A stretch of DNA of 64,000 nt from Haloferula sp. BvORR071 (GTDB lineage: Bacteria; Verrucomicrobiota; Verrucomicrobiia; Verrucomicrobiales; Akkermansiaceae). Under the pieces are notes generated by a model. The model ran no database searches. It was not told where the DNA came from and saw only the letters and a list, made by a program, of their open reading frames with translations. Location of the stretch: contig NZ_BATP01000007.1 of the NCBI RefSeq assembly GCF_000739615.1, positions 248,001 through 312,000 of the forward strand, written 5' to 3'. Positions 50,809-59,695 of this stretch are shown here, piece by piece. The translations under genes were made by a program, and so were the position numbers. The first letter of the stretch is position 1; every line of letters begins with the position of its first letter.

Positions 50809-52014
50809 ATGAAAACCATCGCGGTTCTCGGCACGCTCGACTCGAAAGGTGAAGAGCATGGCTTCGTGGCGGATCTGATCCGCAAGCGTGGCCATGCAGC
50901 ACTACTAATCGATGTCGGCAGCGGCGGGCCGCCGCTGATTGTGCCGGACATCACCCGTGAAGACGTCGCGGCTGCCGCCGGGCTAGATCTGGCACCGCTG
51001 GTGGCCAAGAAAGACCGCGGCGAGTGCGTGGTGGCCATGTCGCAGGCCGCACCGGTGATGGTCGCAAAGCTGGCGGCGGAAGGGAAGATCGACGGGATCA
51101 TCTCCCTCGGTGGCGGTGGTGGAACTGCCATCGGCACGGCTGCGATGCGGGCCCTGCCGCTCGGCTTTCCCAAGCTGATGGTGTCAACTCTGGCGAGCGG
51201 CAATACCGCCCACTACCTCGGCACGAAAGACATCGTGATGATGCCAAGCATCGCCGACGTGGCGGGACTCAACCGTTTGTCGCGAGTGATCTTCAGCCGC
51301 GCCGCGGGAGCCATCTGCGGAATGGTAGAGGCAGAGATCGAGACCGCTGCGGCCAAGCCGCTAGTGGTCGCAAGCATGTTTGGCAATACCACCGCCTGCG
51401 TCACCGAGGCGAAGCGGATCATTGAAGAGGCGGGCTACGAGGTCTTGGTCTTCGCTGCTACCGGTGCCGGTGGCCGCTCCATGGAAGCACTGATCGAAAG
51501 CGGGATGGTCGCCGGGGTGCTCGACATCACCACCACCGAGTGGGCAGATGAGCTTGCGGGCGGGGTGCTCGGCGCCGGCCCCGAACGCCTCAACGCCGCA
51601 GCGAAGGCGAAGGTTCCCGCGGTAATCGCACCCGGCTGCCTGGACATGGTGAACTTCGGCGAGCAGGTCTCCGTTCCCTCGCGCTATGCGGAGCGCCGTT
51701 TTTACATTCACAATCCCCAAGTCACGCTGATGCGGACCACTGCGGAGGAATGCGCGGAACTCGGGCGCATCCTCGCCGAGAAGACAAACGCCTATACGGC
51801 TCGGGCCGCGATCCTAATCCCCCGCAAGGCGATCAGCGTGATCAGCGCCGCAGGCCAGCCCTTCCATGATGCAGCCGCGGATGAGGCGTTGTTTGGTGCG
51901 ATCAAAAAGCACTCGAAACTACCTCTGGAGGAGTTCGAACTGGAGATCAACGATCCCGCTTTTGCGCGAGCCTGCGCGGAGAGGCTACTCGCTTGCATGG
52001 CGGCGGAGAACTGA
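50809..52014 (+). CDS. Tm-1-like ATP-binding protein (UPF0261)
   Basis: 401 residues, typical length. It begins MKTIAVLGTLDSKGEEHGFV, then LIDVGSGGPP, the glycine-rich ISLGGGGGTAIGTAAMRALP, LPLGFPKLMVSTLASGNTAH, DIVMMPSIADVAGLN, FGNTTACVTEAKRIIEEAGY, VFAATGAGGRSMEALIESGM, GVLDITTTEWADELAGGVLG and NPQVTLMRTTAEECAELG. The plant Tm-1 N-terminal region of this family binds ATP and blocks a tobamovirus replicase; the bacterial role is unknown. With the preceding TIM-barrel gene it makes up both halves of plant Tm-1. Confidence 0.9.
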   Translation: MKTIAVLGTLDSKGEEHGFVADLIRKRGHAALLIDVGSGGPPLIVPDITREDVAAAAGLDLAPLVAKKDRGECVVAMSQAAPVMVAKLAAEGKIDGIISLGGGGGTAIGTAAMRALPLGFPKLMVSTLASGNTAHYLGTKDIVMMPSIADVAGLNRLSRVIFSRAAGAICGMVEAEIETAAAKPLVVASMFGNTTACVTEAKRIIEEAGYEVLVFAATGAGGRSMEALIESGMVAGVLDITTTEWADELAGGVLGAGPERLNAAAKAKVPAVIAPGCLDMVNFGEQVSVPSRYAERRFYIHNPQVTLMRTTAEECAELGRILAEKTNAYTARAAILIPRKAISVISAAGQPFHDAAADEALFGAIKKHSKLPLEEFELEINDPAFARACAERLLACMAAEN

Positions 52015-52023
52015 GCCCTCGCT

Positions 52024-52500
52024 TCAGCGAGGCTGGTCATTCTCCAAGCGCTCCCAAGCGGCGCGCGCAGCGTGGCGGGCTTCTTCCCAAGTCAGCCGGG
52101 AGCTACCCTTGTGGCGCTCCCATTCGGCAGCGAGTTCGGCTTCGTGAGCCTCATCCCACTTGCGGGATAGCGGCGGCCGCTCGGTGCCTAGGCGGAAAGC
52201 TCCCTGGTAGTCGTCGTAGTTGTATTCGGGCCTGTAGAAGGGCTGGCTGCGGTAGTTTTCGCGCCAGTAGTCCTCATTCGCAGCCCACCCGCCGGCGCCA
52301 ACGACCTTGCCGATCATGCCACCGGCAGCGGCTCCAGCGAGGGCACCGGCAACAGTTCCCGCCGGCCCGGCAAGCGAGCCCGCTACCCCACCGAGGATTG
52401 CTCCTCCGGCAGCACCAAAGGCAATTCCCGCCCCATCCGCATCCCGATCCTTGGCCGGGCTCTTGGTGACATCTTCATCCGGTTTGATCACAGCTCTCAT
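52024..52500 (-). CDS. Glycine-zipper protein of unknown function
   Basis: 158 residues from the ATG at 52500 (MRAVIKPDEDVTKSPAKDRD). A long Gly/Ala-rich zipper (GIAFGAAGGAILGGVAGSLA and onward to AAAGGMIGKVVGAGGW) could insert in a membrane. The C-terminal 80 residues are charged, with YWRENYRSQPFYRPEYNYDD and WEEARHAARAAWERLEN. The layout resembles glycine-zipper proteins of stress-related operons. No partner; convergent with the UPF0261 gene, 9 bp apart. Confidence 0.6.
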   Translation of the reverse strand: MRAVIKPDEDVTKSPAKDRDADGAGIAFGAAGGAILGGVAGSLAGPAGTVAGALAGAAAGGMIGKVVGAGGWAANEDYWRENYRSQPFYRPEYNYDDYQGAFRLGTERPPLSRKWDEAHEAELAAEWERHKGSSRLTWEEARHAARAAWERLENDQPR

Positions 52501-52636
52501 GGCTGCTTTGCAGCGCAAGCCGTGCCGGGAACTGGAAGCATGGGTGCGAACGGGTTAAGGGACTGGTCCCCCACCCCTCGCATGCAAATCCCGTTTGCGG
52601 AACGTGCATTTTGCCCGTCCCCCCGCGGATTCAGGG

Positions 52637-52843
52637 TTAATCGAACATGCCTTTGACCTTGTCCAGAATCCCGCCGCCGAGTGCGGAGAGATCGGGAGTC
52701 TGGCCGGCCATCAGCGAGTCCACCATGCCTTGGTATTCGGGCGGGAGCTTCGCCTTGACGAAGTCTGCCACGGTCTTGATCGCGCCGTCGACCTGATCGG
52801 CAGAGAGGCCGAGGGCGGTGAGTCGTTCTTTGAGTTCGTTCAT
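52637..52843 (-). CDS. Small helical protein
   Basis: 68 residues from the ATG at 52843 (MNELKERLTALGLSADQVDG), ending GGGILDKVKGMFD. The start is preferred to an upstream GTG which lies inside the tRNA-Leu gene. Short helical segments around KTVADFVKAKLPPEYQGM and a Gly-rich turn near the end resemble small DUF-type 'hinge' proteins (often annotated near or with DUF937-like proteins), without a firm family. It begins 22 bp after the tRNA and may be read from the same transcript. Confidence 0.6.
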   Translation of the reverse strand: MNELKERLTALGLSADQVDGAIKTVADFVKAKLPPEYQGMVDSLMAGQTPDLSALGGGILDKVKGMFD

Positions 52844-52864
52844 GGCTGGATTGGGGTTGGGAAG

Positions 52865-52946
52865 TACCGGGAACAGGACTCGAACCTGCACACCTTGCGG
52901 CGCCTGAACCTAAATCAGGTGCGTCTACCAATTCCGCCATCCCGGC
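52865..52946 (-). tRNA. tRNA-Leu (anticodon UAG)
   Basis: 82 nt on the minus strand. The acceptor stem pairs gccggga with tcccggt (G-U at the first pair) plus discriminator A. The D-arm region is tggcggaattggtagacgc, the anticodon loop tttaggt sits in stem cctga/tcagg giving anticodon TAG, and a long class II variable arm is followed by the T arm gcaggttcgagtcctgt. CCA is not encoded. Confidence 0.93.
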
Positions 52947-53109
52947 ATCTCGCGGCGGCCTTTTTAGGCGAGAGAGGCCATGCTGGGAAAGGCATAAATT
53001 GATGAACCCGACTTCCCTTCAACTTCTTCGCGGCAGTCCCGCTGTGCGCGGAGGGAAACAAAGATTCAAGCCGCCCATATCCCCGGAAATTACGTAAGGG
53101 GCGAACACT

Positions 53110-53115
53110 TATAAT
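53110..53115 (+). promoter_or_regulatory. Possible -10 element for the HTH gene
   Basis: A perfect tataat lies 47 bp before the ATG at 53162. No good -35 hexamer is found 16-18 bp upstream, so the call is weak. Confidence 0.3.
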
Positions 53116-53161
53116 GTAAAAGCCGCTTTCGTCCTCGAAAATGCGTGTTAGAAACCCTGCC

Positions 53162-53491
53162 ATGGCAAGTCGCAAAAAGAACTCACCGAAGGCCCGGCGT
53201 TATACGCTCAAGGAGAAGGAGGATATTCTCCGCTATGTCGAGAGCGTGAATGCCAAGCAAGGCCGCGGCGGCCAAACGGCAGCAGTGAAGAAATATGGCA
53301 TCTCAGCCCTCACCATCTCCACTTGGTTGCGGGGCAATGGCAACGGCGCGGTCGCCCACCTCAACGGCAATACCAAGGGCGTGGGCGGTGTGATCGCCAA
53401 GCTCGCCGCGCTGCACTCTGAGATCATCGCCAAGGAGAAGCAACTCGCGGCCATGCAGGCCGAGTTCGCGAAGTTGAAAGCTTCGATATAA
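53162..53491 (+). CDS. Small helix-turn-helix DNA-binding protein
   Basis: 109 residues (MASRKKNSPKARRYTLKEKE). An N-terminal basic patch leads to an HTH of the transposase_8/CENP-B-like type: YTLKEKEDILRYVESVN, then GQTAAVKKYGISALTISTWL. The C-terminal third (GGVIAKLAALHSEIIAKEKQ, LAAMQAEFAKLKAS) is a predicted coiled coil for dimerisation. It could be a small regulator or the orphan HTH part of an old transposase; no transposase catalytic domain or terminal repeats are nearby. Confidence 0.65.
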   Translation: MASRKKNSPKARRYTLKEKEDILRYVESVNAKQGRGGQTAAVKKYGISALTISTWLRGNGNGAVAHLNGNTKGVGGVIAKLAALHSEIIAKEKQLAAMQAEFAKLKASI

Positions 53492-53646
53492 TATCGTGAA
53501 TCGCGAGGACCGTGCAGCCCCCACTGCCGGTCCGATCCAGTAGATAGACGAGCGCTGCTGAAGTATCGGAACAAGCAGCCCTACCCAAATTGGGTCGCGG
53601 ATTGACCGCGTTGCAGGAATCATCTATCGAGTAGCGAGGAGGTGAG

Positions 53647-53991
53647 ATGAACTTCATCGATCAGTATCGCACTCAAACCGTCTTCTCTTTGCTACAGGCT
53701 GCCGTGATCATTGGCGGCTCGCTGATGGTCGGCACCATGTTGAAGGCGACCGGCAAGGCGGATCACTTTGAGAATTTGCCCTTCATCCTCCGCTTCGTGC
53801 GGAACTGGGGTTTTCTCCTCTGCGTTATCCCGTTCGCATGGGTCGGCGTGACCATCCGCTTGGAACGCCAAGGTCATTTCAACCACCGCTGGACCGTGGC
53901 CTCTGGCTTCGCGGTCCTGGGCGCGTTGGCATTTTACATGTGCGGGCTGATCATCCGCGCCGGGATCTCCCCGATTTCCTTGGCGGAGTAA
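53647..53991 (+). CDS. Small three-helix membrane protein
   Basis: 114 residues with an unusually perfect Shine-Dalgarno (aggaggtga, 53637-53645), rare in this window. Three hydrophobic segments: LLQAAVIIGGSLMVGTMLKA, FILRFVRNWGFLLCVIPFAW and VASGFAVLGALAFYMCGLII. No family recognised. Convergent with the kai-operon kinase gene, 22 bp apart. Confidence 0.7.
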   Translation: MNFIDQYRTQTVFSLLQAAVIIGGSLMVGTMLKATGKADHFENLPFILRFVRNWGFLLCVIPFAWVGVTIRLERQGHFNHRWTVASGFAVLGALAFYMCGLIIRAGISPISLAE

Positions 53992-54013
53992 TTGCCGCTC
54001 CGAAAGATCGCCC

Positions 54014-56488
54014 TCAGCCGAGATCCTCCAACCAGCGGCGCAGTTGATTGAGGTCCGCAGGCTTCACCAGATGCTCGTTGAAGCCAGCGGCATGTGCGCG
54101 CTCGCGGTCTCCGTCGCTGCCGTAGCCGGTCAGGGCGACGAGGAAAGCCTTGGTGAGGGAAGGAATCTGGCGGAGCTGGCGCGCAACCTCGTAGCCATCC
54201 ATGCCGGGCAGGCCGATGTCGAGTAGCACGACCTCCGGACGGAACTCAGTGGCAGCGACGATTGCATCGGGACCATTGTTTGCAACGCGCGTCTGGTGAC
54301 CCGAGAGTTCCTGCAGGAGTGCCATGCTGTCGGCGGAGTCGTGGTTGTCATCCACGATCAACATCCGCAGTCCTTTGCGAGAGGCCCGCGGAGCGGTGGC
54401 GGATCGAGTCTCCGACACGGGGCAGTCGAAGACCGGCAGGCGAATCGTGAACACGCTGCCATGACCGAGACCGTCGCTGTACGCGCTGATGCTGCCCTGA
54501 TGCATGGCAACCAGGCGCTGCACGATCGTCAGGCCGATCCCCAAGCCGCCATGCGCGCGATCAAGAGTGCGGCTGGACTGCACAAAGAGATCGAAGATTC
54601 GTGGCAAGAGTTCGGGATCGATCCCGGTTCCGTCATCCGCCACGCGGACCAGCACCTGCCGTCCATCGGCACTGAGTTCTGCGGCCAAGGAGATATGGCA
54701 GCCTGCGCCACCATATTTGGAGGCATTCCCCAACAGATTGCCGAAGACTTGCTCCAGACGGGTGGGATCGGCATGGAGATGAACCGGTTGAGGCGGCAGG
54801 GTCAGAGTCAGCTCCTGGCCCTGCGAGGCGCAGCCCGACCGCACCAGGGAGGCGGCAGAAACCAGCACGCTCTCTAACAAGACAGCCTGCTTGCGGAGCT
54901 CGATCTTGCCCTCGGTGATGCGCGAGACATCGAGAAGATCGTCAATCATCCGGCTCATGTTCTCGATCTGCCGACGGATCAGCCGCTGGGCGGTGGCGCG
55001 CTCGCGCGGCCCGGTATCATCGATCTGCAGGATCTCCGCGGCATTGCGCAGAGGAGCGAGCGGATTGCGGAGCTCGTGGGCCAGCATCGCGAGGAACTCG
55101 TCCTTGCGGCGGTCGGCCTCCTCAAGCGCCTTGGTTTGTGCCATCAAGGCATCCTCCAGCTTGCGCTGTTCAGTGACGTCCTTGAAGTAGCAGACCACCC
55201 CGTGTTTGCCGCCAGGCAGAGTGAGACGCTGAACTTCCCATTCGAAAGATTGCATTTCGCCGGTATCCACCCGCTGCTCGGTGAAGCGTGGCGAGATCCA
55301 GCGTTTGCCAGTCTCCAGGGTGCGGCGGAAGATCTCCGTCACTTCCGCACCAATCTCCGGCCCCCAGAGAATCTCCATGGTTTCGCAAAGCGGGCGGCCG
55401 ATCAACGGCTCGGCGGCGGCGAAGATACCCCGCGCGCCGGCATTCACCTGCTGCGTGCGCAATTGGTCATCCACCACGTGCACGCCACCCGGTGCTTGGC
55501 GAATAATGTTCACGAAGAGCGCCTCGTTGCGCCGCAGCGCTTCTTCGGCTGCCTTACGGCGGGTGATATCGTTGAAGACGATGGCTACCAGCGGCTCGCC
55601 AAGCTCACCGATCTTCATGGCGCAGAGGTCATACCAACGGCCGATCGAAGGGGCTTCCCGCTCGAAGCGCGCGGAGCCGCCCTTGCGCGAGATCTCACCA
55701 TAGATGCGGTACCATTCGTCTCCTTGTCCGGGAAACACCTCCCGAGAAGTCTTCCCAACAACATCAGACAGGCCGGTCTGGGTCACGAAGGAGGGATTCG
55801 TCTCGAGGTATCGATAGTCATACGCCTCGCCTGCTTCATTGAACATCACCTCGACGACGCAGAATCCCTCGTCGATCGAATTGAACAGGGTGCGATAGCG
55901 TTCCTCGGAAAGGCGCAGGGCCTCCTCCGCCTTGCGCCGCCCCGTGATGTCGCGGATCACCGCCAACAGGCCGCCCGGTTTGCCATCGCGGTCAACCATG
56001 CGGCTGACAGAGGACTCCACGTGGATGCGCGTGCCATCGCGGCGAATGTGGATGTTTTCCCCGCGCCAATGGCCGGTCTCCGAGATCTCCGCATTGGCGA
56101 GCGCTTCGTCCTCCGGGCGAATCCATTGGTATGCGTAGAGCTCGGTGAGAGGTCGGCCCAATGCCTCCGTCACCGGCACGCCGTACTGTTCCTCCGCGGC
56201 ACCATTGAAATAAATAACGCGACCGGCATCGTCCAAGGCGACCACTGCCTCGCTGACTTTGGAAAGGATGTCGCTCCGGAAGCGGTTCGACTCCAGGTCC
56301 GAACTTTGCAGGACAAAAACCTGCGGGCCCGGGTCGCCTTCAACGATGAGGGCGTCCACCTCGCCTTGGCGGATCGCCCGAAGAGTATCTTCCGCTTCCT
56401 CCAGGCGCGCGCGCAGCTCGGCGTTCTCCGCGCGAAGTTCCTCCTCCGCCGGTGTGGTCAGCACTTCGATAGGGTCTTGCAAAGACAT
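54014..56488 (-). CDS. PAS-containing hybrid histidine kinase with receiver domain (kai operon)
   Basis: 824 residues from the ATG at 56488 (MSLQDPIEVLTTPAEEELRA). No membrane helix, so cytoplasmic. An N-terminal coiled coil is followed by three PAS domains (around SEAVVALDDAGRVIYFNGAA; SIDEGFCVVEVMFNEAGEAY; APGGVHVVDDQLRTQQVNAG), a HisKA domain with phosphoacceptor His in MLAHELRNPLAPLRNA, and an HATPase domain (NLLGNASKYGG, VADDGTGIDPELL, GGLGIGLTIVQRLV). A receiver domain has its phosphoacceptor Asp in VVLLDIGLPGMDGY. It starts 1 bp after the stop of kaiB2, so it is translationally coupled as the output or input kinase of the KaiBC module; the signal is unknown. Confidence 0.92.
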   Translation of the reverse strand: MSLQDPIEVLTTPAEEELRAENAELRARLEEAEDTLRAIRQGEVDALIVEGDPGPQVFVLQSSDLESNRFRSDILSKVSEAVVALDDAGRVIYFNGAAEEQYGVPVTEALGRPLTELYAYQWIRPEDEALANAEISETGHWRGENIHIRRDGTRIHVESSVSRMVDRDGKPGGLLAVIRDITGRRKAEEALRLSEERYRTLFNSIDEGFCVVEVMFNEAGEAYDYRYLETNPSFVTQTGLSDVVGKTSREVFPGQGDEWYRIYGEISRKGGSARFEREAPSIGRWYDLCAMKIGELGEPLVAIVFNDITRRKAAEEALRRNEALFVNIIRQAPGGVHVVDDQLRTQQVNAGARGIFAAAEPLIGRPLCETMEILWGPEIGAEVTEIFRRTLETGKRWISPRFTEQRVDTGEMQSFEWEVQRLTLPGGKHGVVCYFKDVTEQRKLEDALMAQTKALEEADRRKDEFLAMLAHELRNPLAPLRNAAEILQIDDTGPRERATAQRLIRRQIENMSRMIDDLLDVSRITEGKIELRKQAVLLESVLVSAASLVRSGCASQGQELTLTLPPQPVHLHADPTRLEQVFGNLLGNASKYGGAGCHISLAAELSADGRQVLVRVADDGTGIDPELLPRIFDLFVQSSRTLDRAHGGLGIGLTIVQRLVAMHQGSISAYSDGLGHGSVFTIRLPVFDCPVSETRSATAPRASRKGLRMLIVDDNHDSADSMALLQELSGHQTRVANNGPDAIVAATEFRPEVVLLDIGLPGMDGYEVARQLRQIPSLTKAFLVALTGYGSDGDRERAHAAGFNEHLVKPADLNQLRRWLEDLG

Positions 56489-56489
56489 G

Positions 56490-56852
56490 CTAGCCTGACG
56501 CGGATGTGGTGGTTGCAGGAGCGACGCCGAGCCCGGAGAGAAGACGCGGGGTATTCGACATGTCGCCAATGAAACGTCGCAAAGGCAGTGGTAGCAGTTT
56601 CACCAAGGCGGGAATTGCGATGATCTCATCCTTTGCCGCCAGTTCCGGATGCATGAAGAGATCGATCACCTCAAGGTGGTGGCGACCGCTGAGATGCTCG
56701 TCACAAAGGCGCCGGATATTAGCGATCGCCCGCAACGATTGCTGGCTGGTGCCGGTGACATAGAGGCGCAGCACAATGGTTGCAGCCTCCTTGCGGATAG
56801 CTGCGGCTTCCATCTCCCGATGGCCCGGGTCGGCTGACGGGCCTTGTTTCAT
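56490..56852 (-). CDS. kaiB: KaiB-family protein, second copy
   Basis: 120 residues from the ATG at 56852. After a charged 28-residue N-terminal extension, the KaiB fold reads TIVLRLYVTGTSQQSLRAIA, LEVIDLFMHPELAAKDEIIA, IPALVKLLPLPLRRFIGDMS. It is more divergent than the adjacent kaiB (for example IGDMSNTPRLLSGLG for [15 protein letters not shown]). KaiB binds phosphorylated KaiC in the cyanobacterial clock by switching folds; here the partner is presumed to be the adjacent KaiC. 10 bp separate it from the first kaiB and 1 bp from the kinase. Confidence 0.9.
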   Translation of the reverse strand: MKQGPSADPGHREMEAAAIRKEAATIVLRLYVTGTSQQSLRAIANIRRLCDEHLSGRHHLEVIDLFMHPELAAKDEIIAIPALVKLLPLPLRRFIGDMSNTPRLLSGLGVAPATTTSASG

Positions 56853-56862
56853 GAGCAGTCCA

Positions 56863-57189
56863 TTAATCCCGGAGCGGCTGGACATCCAAGCCCACCAAAA
56901 CCCGCTCTTCATTCGAAAGATCACCGATGATCTTTTTGATAGGCTCGGGAAGGCGACGAACCAAAGTGGGGACCGCCAGGATCTGGTCTCCGGCGGCCAG
57001 TTGCGGGGTTTTCAGCAAGTCGATCAACTCGATCTTGTACTGTCCCGCGAGGTGGGTTTCACAAATTCGCTTGAGATTACTGAAGGCGGTCAGCGACTTC
57101 TCGGTCTGGCCGGCCACGTAAAGCCTCAGTTGATAAGCTGGCACCGTAGCGCTGGCCGCGGACTTGGTGGGGACTTTGGATTCTTTCAT
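56863..57189 (-). CDS. kaiB: KaiB-family protein, first copy
   Basis: 108 residues. A 17-residue N-terminal extension is followed by a KaiB domain closely resembling cyanobacterial Kai[75 protein letters not shown]. The ATG overlaps the kaiC stop by 4 bp (ATGA). Family role: KaiC-binding thioredoxin-like protein that can switch folds. Confidence 0.95.
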   Translation of the reverse strand: MKESKVPTKSAASATVPAYQLRLYVAGQTEKSLTAFSNLKRICETHLAGQYKIELIDLLKTPQLAAGDQILAVPTLVRRLPEPIKKIIGDLSNEERVLVGLDVQPLRD

Positions 57190-58928
57190 CGCTTTCCTTT
57201 TTTGGCGGGTTGGGAAGGACTGGCGGAGCCGCCCCGCAGTGATGCCATGCTCTCCGTGCTTGAGCGTATAATCTCGTTCCGTGTTGCTTCTTCCGCAATC
57301 GAGAACTCCAGTTCCGCGGCTTCCGAATCCAATTCCGCCTTAAGCGCGGAAATCTGCGATTCGATGAGCTTCCTCTTGTTGGCGAGCTGGCGCAACTTGC
57401 GCGCATGATCCTGGCGCTGAAATTCGGCGGCAGCCCGCTGGCGGGCCTCCTGGGCAACACGCGAGGCTCCCGTTAGCACGCCATCTGAGCCGATGTAGGC
57501 ATCCACCATGGTGATTCCTTCGTTGCCGAGGATGAATTCGCGGATCTGGTTCGAGTGGGACATCCCGCGCGCCTTGAGGACGAAAATCGTCCGGTTGCGC
57601 TCGCCATTCTGCTCGTGGTTGCGCAGCAGCAGCCAGACATCCATCAGCGAGGAGACGCCGACTTGGGATTCCTCGGCGGCAAATTGCTCGCCGCCGCTGG
57701 TCAAGCTGGTGAAAACTGCCGTGATCTGCTGCTGCTTGAGATTGTCGATGAGCCGCATCAGCGTCGGCTTCACTTCTTCCTCGTTGCGGCTGAGGGTGAG
57801 GTTGCTGATCGGATCGACCGCTACCACGCTGGGTTTGAAGCTGACGATCAGGTCGTGCATGGAGAGCAAGTGCTGTTCCAGTCCCTGCAAGGTCGGCCGC
57901 GAGGCATGAATCTGGAGCAAGCCCTTCTTCACCCACGGTGCGAGATCCAAGCCGATTGAGCGCATGTTCCGCACGATCTGGTCCGCCGATTCCTCGTAGG
58001 CGAAGAGAATCGCACGCTCACCGCGGCGGCATGCCGCATCGACGAAGCTCGCACCGACGCTGCTCTTGCCGGTGCCGGGTGCCCCCGAAACCAGCACGCT
58101 GGCGCCGCGGAAGACACCCTTGCCATCGAGCATCTGATCCAGTCCGGCGATGCCGGTCGGGACGTGCTCGACCGGCGCGCCATGATTGAGACGGAGCGAG
58201 GTGATTGGCAGGACCGAGATCCCGCGCTCACCAATCAAAAAAGGATACTCGTTCGTGCCGTGGGCAGAGCCGCGGTACTTCACGACGCGCAGTCGCCGGG
58301 TCGAGATCTGGCCGGTGACCCGGTGATCGAGGGCGATCACGCAGTCCGCCACGTATTCCTCCAAGCCGTATCGCGTGAGGGCCGTTTCGCCGGTCTCGCC
58401 GGTTACCATGGCGGTGATGCCACGCTCCTTCAGCCAGCGGAAGAGGCGGCGCAACTCGGCCCGCAGGATGGCATGGCTCGGCAAGCCGGCAAAAAGGGCT
58501 TCCAGGGTATCCAGCACCACGCGCTTCGCGCCGATGCTGTCGATGGCGTGTCCAAGGCGGATGAAGAGCCCCTCCAGGTCGTATTCGCCCGTTTCCTCAA
58601 TCTCGCTGCGCTCGACCCGCACGTGGTCGAGGACCAGTTTCTTCTGGGTGACCAGTTTCTTCAGGTCGAAGCCGATCGAGCGGACGTTCGCGGTCAACTC
58701 CTCGGAGTTTTCCTCGAACATGATGAACACGCCGTTTTCACCGAATTCGGTGGCCCCACGGACCAGGAATTCGGTCGCTAGCATCGTCTTACCGGCACCG
58801 GCGCTGCCGGACACTAAGGTGGGGCGCCCCGCAGGCAGACCGCCGTCGGTGATTTCATCCAAACCGGAAATGCCGGTGGGGGCCTTGGGGATACCGATGG
58901 GTTGCAGGGGAGAAGCGTTCTTCGCCAT
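57186..58928 (-). CDS. kaiC: KaiC double-ATPase protein
   Basis: 580 residues with two RecA-like domains. CI: Walker A GSAGAGKT (41-48) and catalytic glutamates E72-E73 (MFEENSEE). CII: Walker A GAPGTGKS (282-289) and E312-E313 (YEESADQ). The position of cyanobacterial S431-T432 reads S426-S427 in [15 protein letters not shown], so both phosphorylatable sites are kept as Ser-Ser. After CII a C-terminal helical/coiled-coil extension (from about 495: [36 protein letters not shown]) makes it 60 residues longer than Synechococcus KaiC. KaiC is an autokinase/ATPase clock protein; without KaiA it probably acts as a timer or ATP sensor. First gene of kaiC-kaiB-kaiB-kinase, with a good promoter upstream. 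Confidence 0.95.
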   Translation of the reverse strand: MAKNASPLQPIGIPKAPTGISGLDEITDGGLPAGRPTLVSGSAGAGKTMLATEFLVRGATEFGENGVFIMFEENSEELTANVRSIGFDLKKLVTQKKLVLDHVRVERSEIEETGEYDLEGLFIRLGHAIDSIGAKRVVLDTLEALFAGLPSHAILRAELRRLFRWLKERGITAMVTGETGETALTRYGLEEYVADCVIALDHRVTGQISTRRLRVVKYRGSAHGTNEYPFLIGERGISVLPITSLRLNHGAPVEHVPTGIAGLDQMLDGKGVFRGASVLVSGAPGTGKSSVGASFVDAACRRGERAILFAYEESADQIVRNMRSIGLDLAPWVKKGLLQIHASRPTLQGLEQHLLSMHDLIVSFKPSVVAVDPISNLTLSRNEEEVKPTLMRLIDNLKQQQITAVFTSLTSGGEQFAAEESQVGVSSLMDVWLLLRNHEQNGERNRTIFVLKARGMSHSNQIREFILGNEGITMVDAYIGSDGVLTGASRVAQEARQRAAAEFQRQDHARKLRQLANKRKLIESQISALKAELDSEAAELEFSIAEEATRNEIIRSSTESMASLRGGSASPSQPAKKGKR

Positions 58929-58976
58929 AATCTAACGGAATCAACGTGTACCTGTTTGGAAGGATGCCAAGCACGG

Positions 58977-59005
58977 ATTATAACGCCTTTTCGCGGAATG
59001 CGCAA
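58977..59005 (-). promoter_or_regulatory. Sigma70-type promoter of the kai operon
   Basis: On the minus strand TTGCGC (59000-59005) and TATAAT (58977-58982) are separated by exactly 17 bp. The predicted start near 58970 leaves a leader of about 42 nt before the kaiC ATG at 58928. Confidence 0.7.
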
Positions 59006-59222
59006 AATTCAGGAAATGATCAGGTGGAACAGTTGGTGATGAAGAGTGGTTGATAATTTCGCCAATCCCCTACGGGCTAACTTTGCAATATGCCGGGTTT
59101 AGGGCGCAGCTTGCACACTCTCACGCGCCGGCCCCATGCCGCGGCGAGCCCAAGCAGGCGGTATTGGAATTGCTGGAAAGAAGCTTCCGGCAGATTGCCG
59201 GCCACAACCCACAGATAAGGTC

Positions 59223-59660
59223 ATGAATGCTACCGATGAATGCATCGATGTCTGCAACAGACTCCTGCGTGGCGAACTCTCCGCCATCGAGACCTACAGC
59301 CAAGCCATTGCCAAATTCGAGAATGACCCGGAGCGCGCAGCGCTGGAGGGCATTCGTGAGGAGCATGAGCACATCGCCGCGCGGCTGCGTGAACACTTGG
59401 ACGACATGGGTGCCCTACCCTCGGCAAGCTCAGGAGCTTGGGGCAGCTTCGCCAGGGCGGTCGAGGGCACTGCAAAGGCGCTCGGCAAATCCCTGGCGCT
59501 CGAAGCACTGCAACAGGGCGAAGAACACGGTATTGATGAATATGAGCGGGCGCTACGCAACCCCGACGTGATGATTGAGATCAAGACGGTCATTCGTGGC
59601 AATCTGCTGCCGGCGTGTTCCGAGCATGTCGCTGCCCTGATCCGCTTGCGCAATCAGTAG
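59223..59660 (+). CDS. Soluble DUF2383 (ferritin-like four-helix) protein
   Basis: 145 residues from the ATG at 59223, preceded by a weak AAGG. The domain spans the whole protein: ECIDVCNRLLRGELSAIETY, IREEHEHIAARLREHLDDMG, LEALQQGEEHGIDEYERALR. It is paralogous to the C-terminal domain of 16514-17269, without the membrane part. The conserved Glu/His pattern on helices suggests a ferritin-like bundle; metal binding is not shown. It is divergent from kaiC and convergent with the ethylene-receptor-like kinase. Confidence 0.85.
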   Translation: MNATDECIDVCNRLLRGELSAIETYSQAIAKFENDPERAALEGIREEHEHIAARLREHLDDMGALPSASSGAWGSFARAVEGTAKALGKSLALEALQQGEEHGIDEYERALRNPDVMIEIKTVIRGNLLPACSEHVAALIRLRNQ

Positions 59661-59695
59661 GCAGCAATCTGTCCCGCGATATCGCGGACGGTAGT

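Noticed and set aside
49829..52014. Tm-1-type pair as an antiphage defence island
   Set aside because: No nuclease, toxin, integrase or other defence gene lies nearby; kept only as an open question in the findings.
53162..53491. Insertion sequence around the HTH gene
   Set aside because: No catalytic transposase, terminal inverted repeats or target duplication can be seen on either side.
55076..56572. 498-codon open frame on the plus strand
   Set aside because: Antisense to the PAS hybrid kinase; no domain and no start signal.
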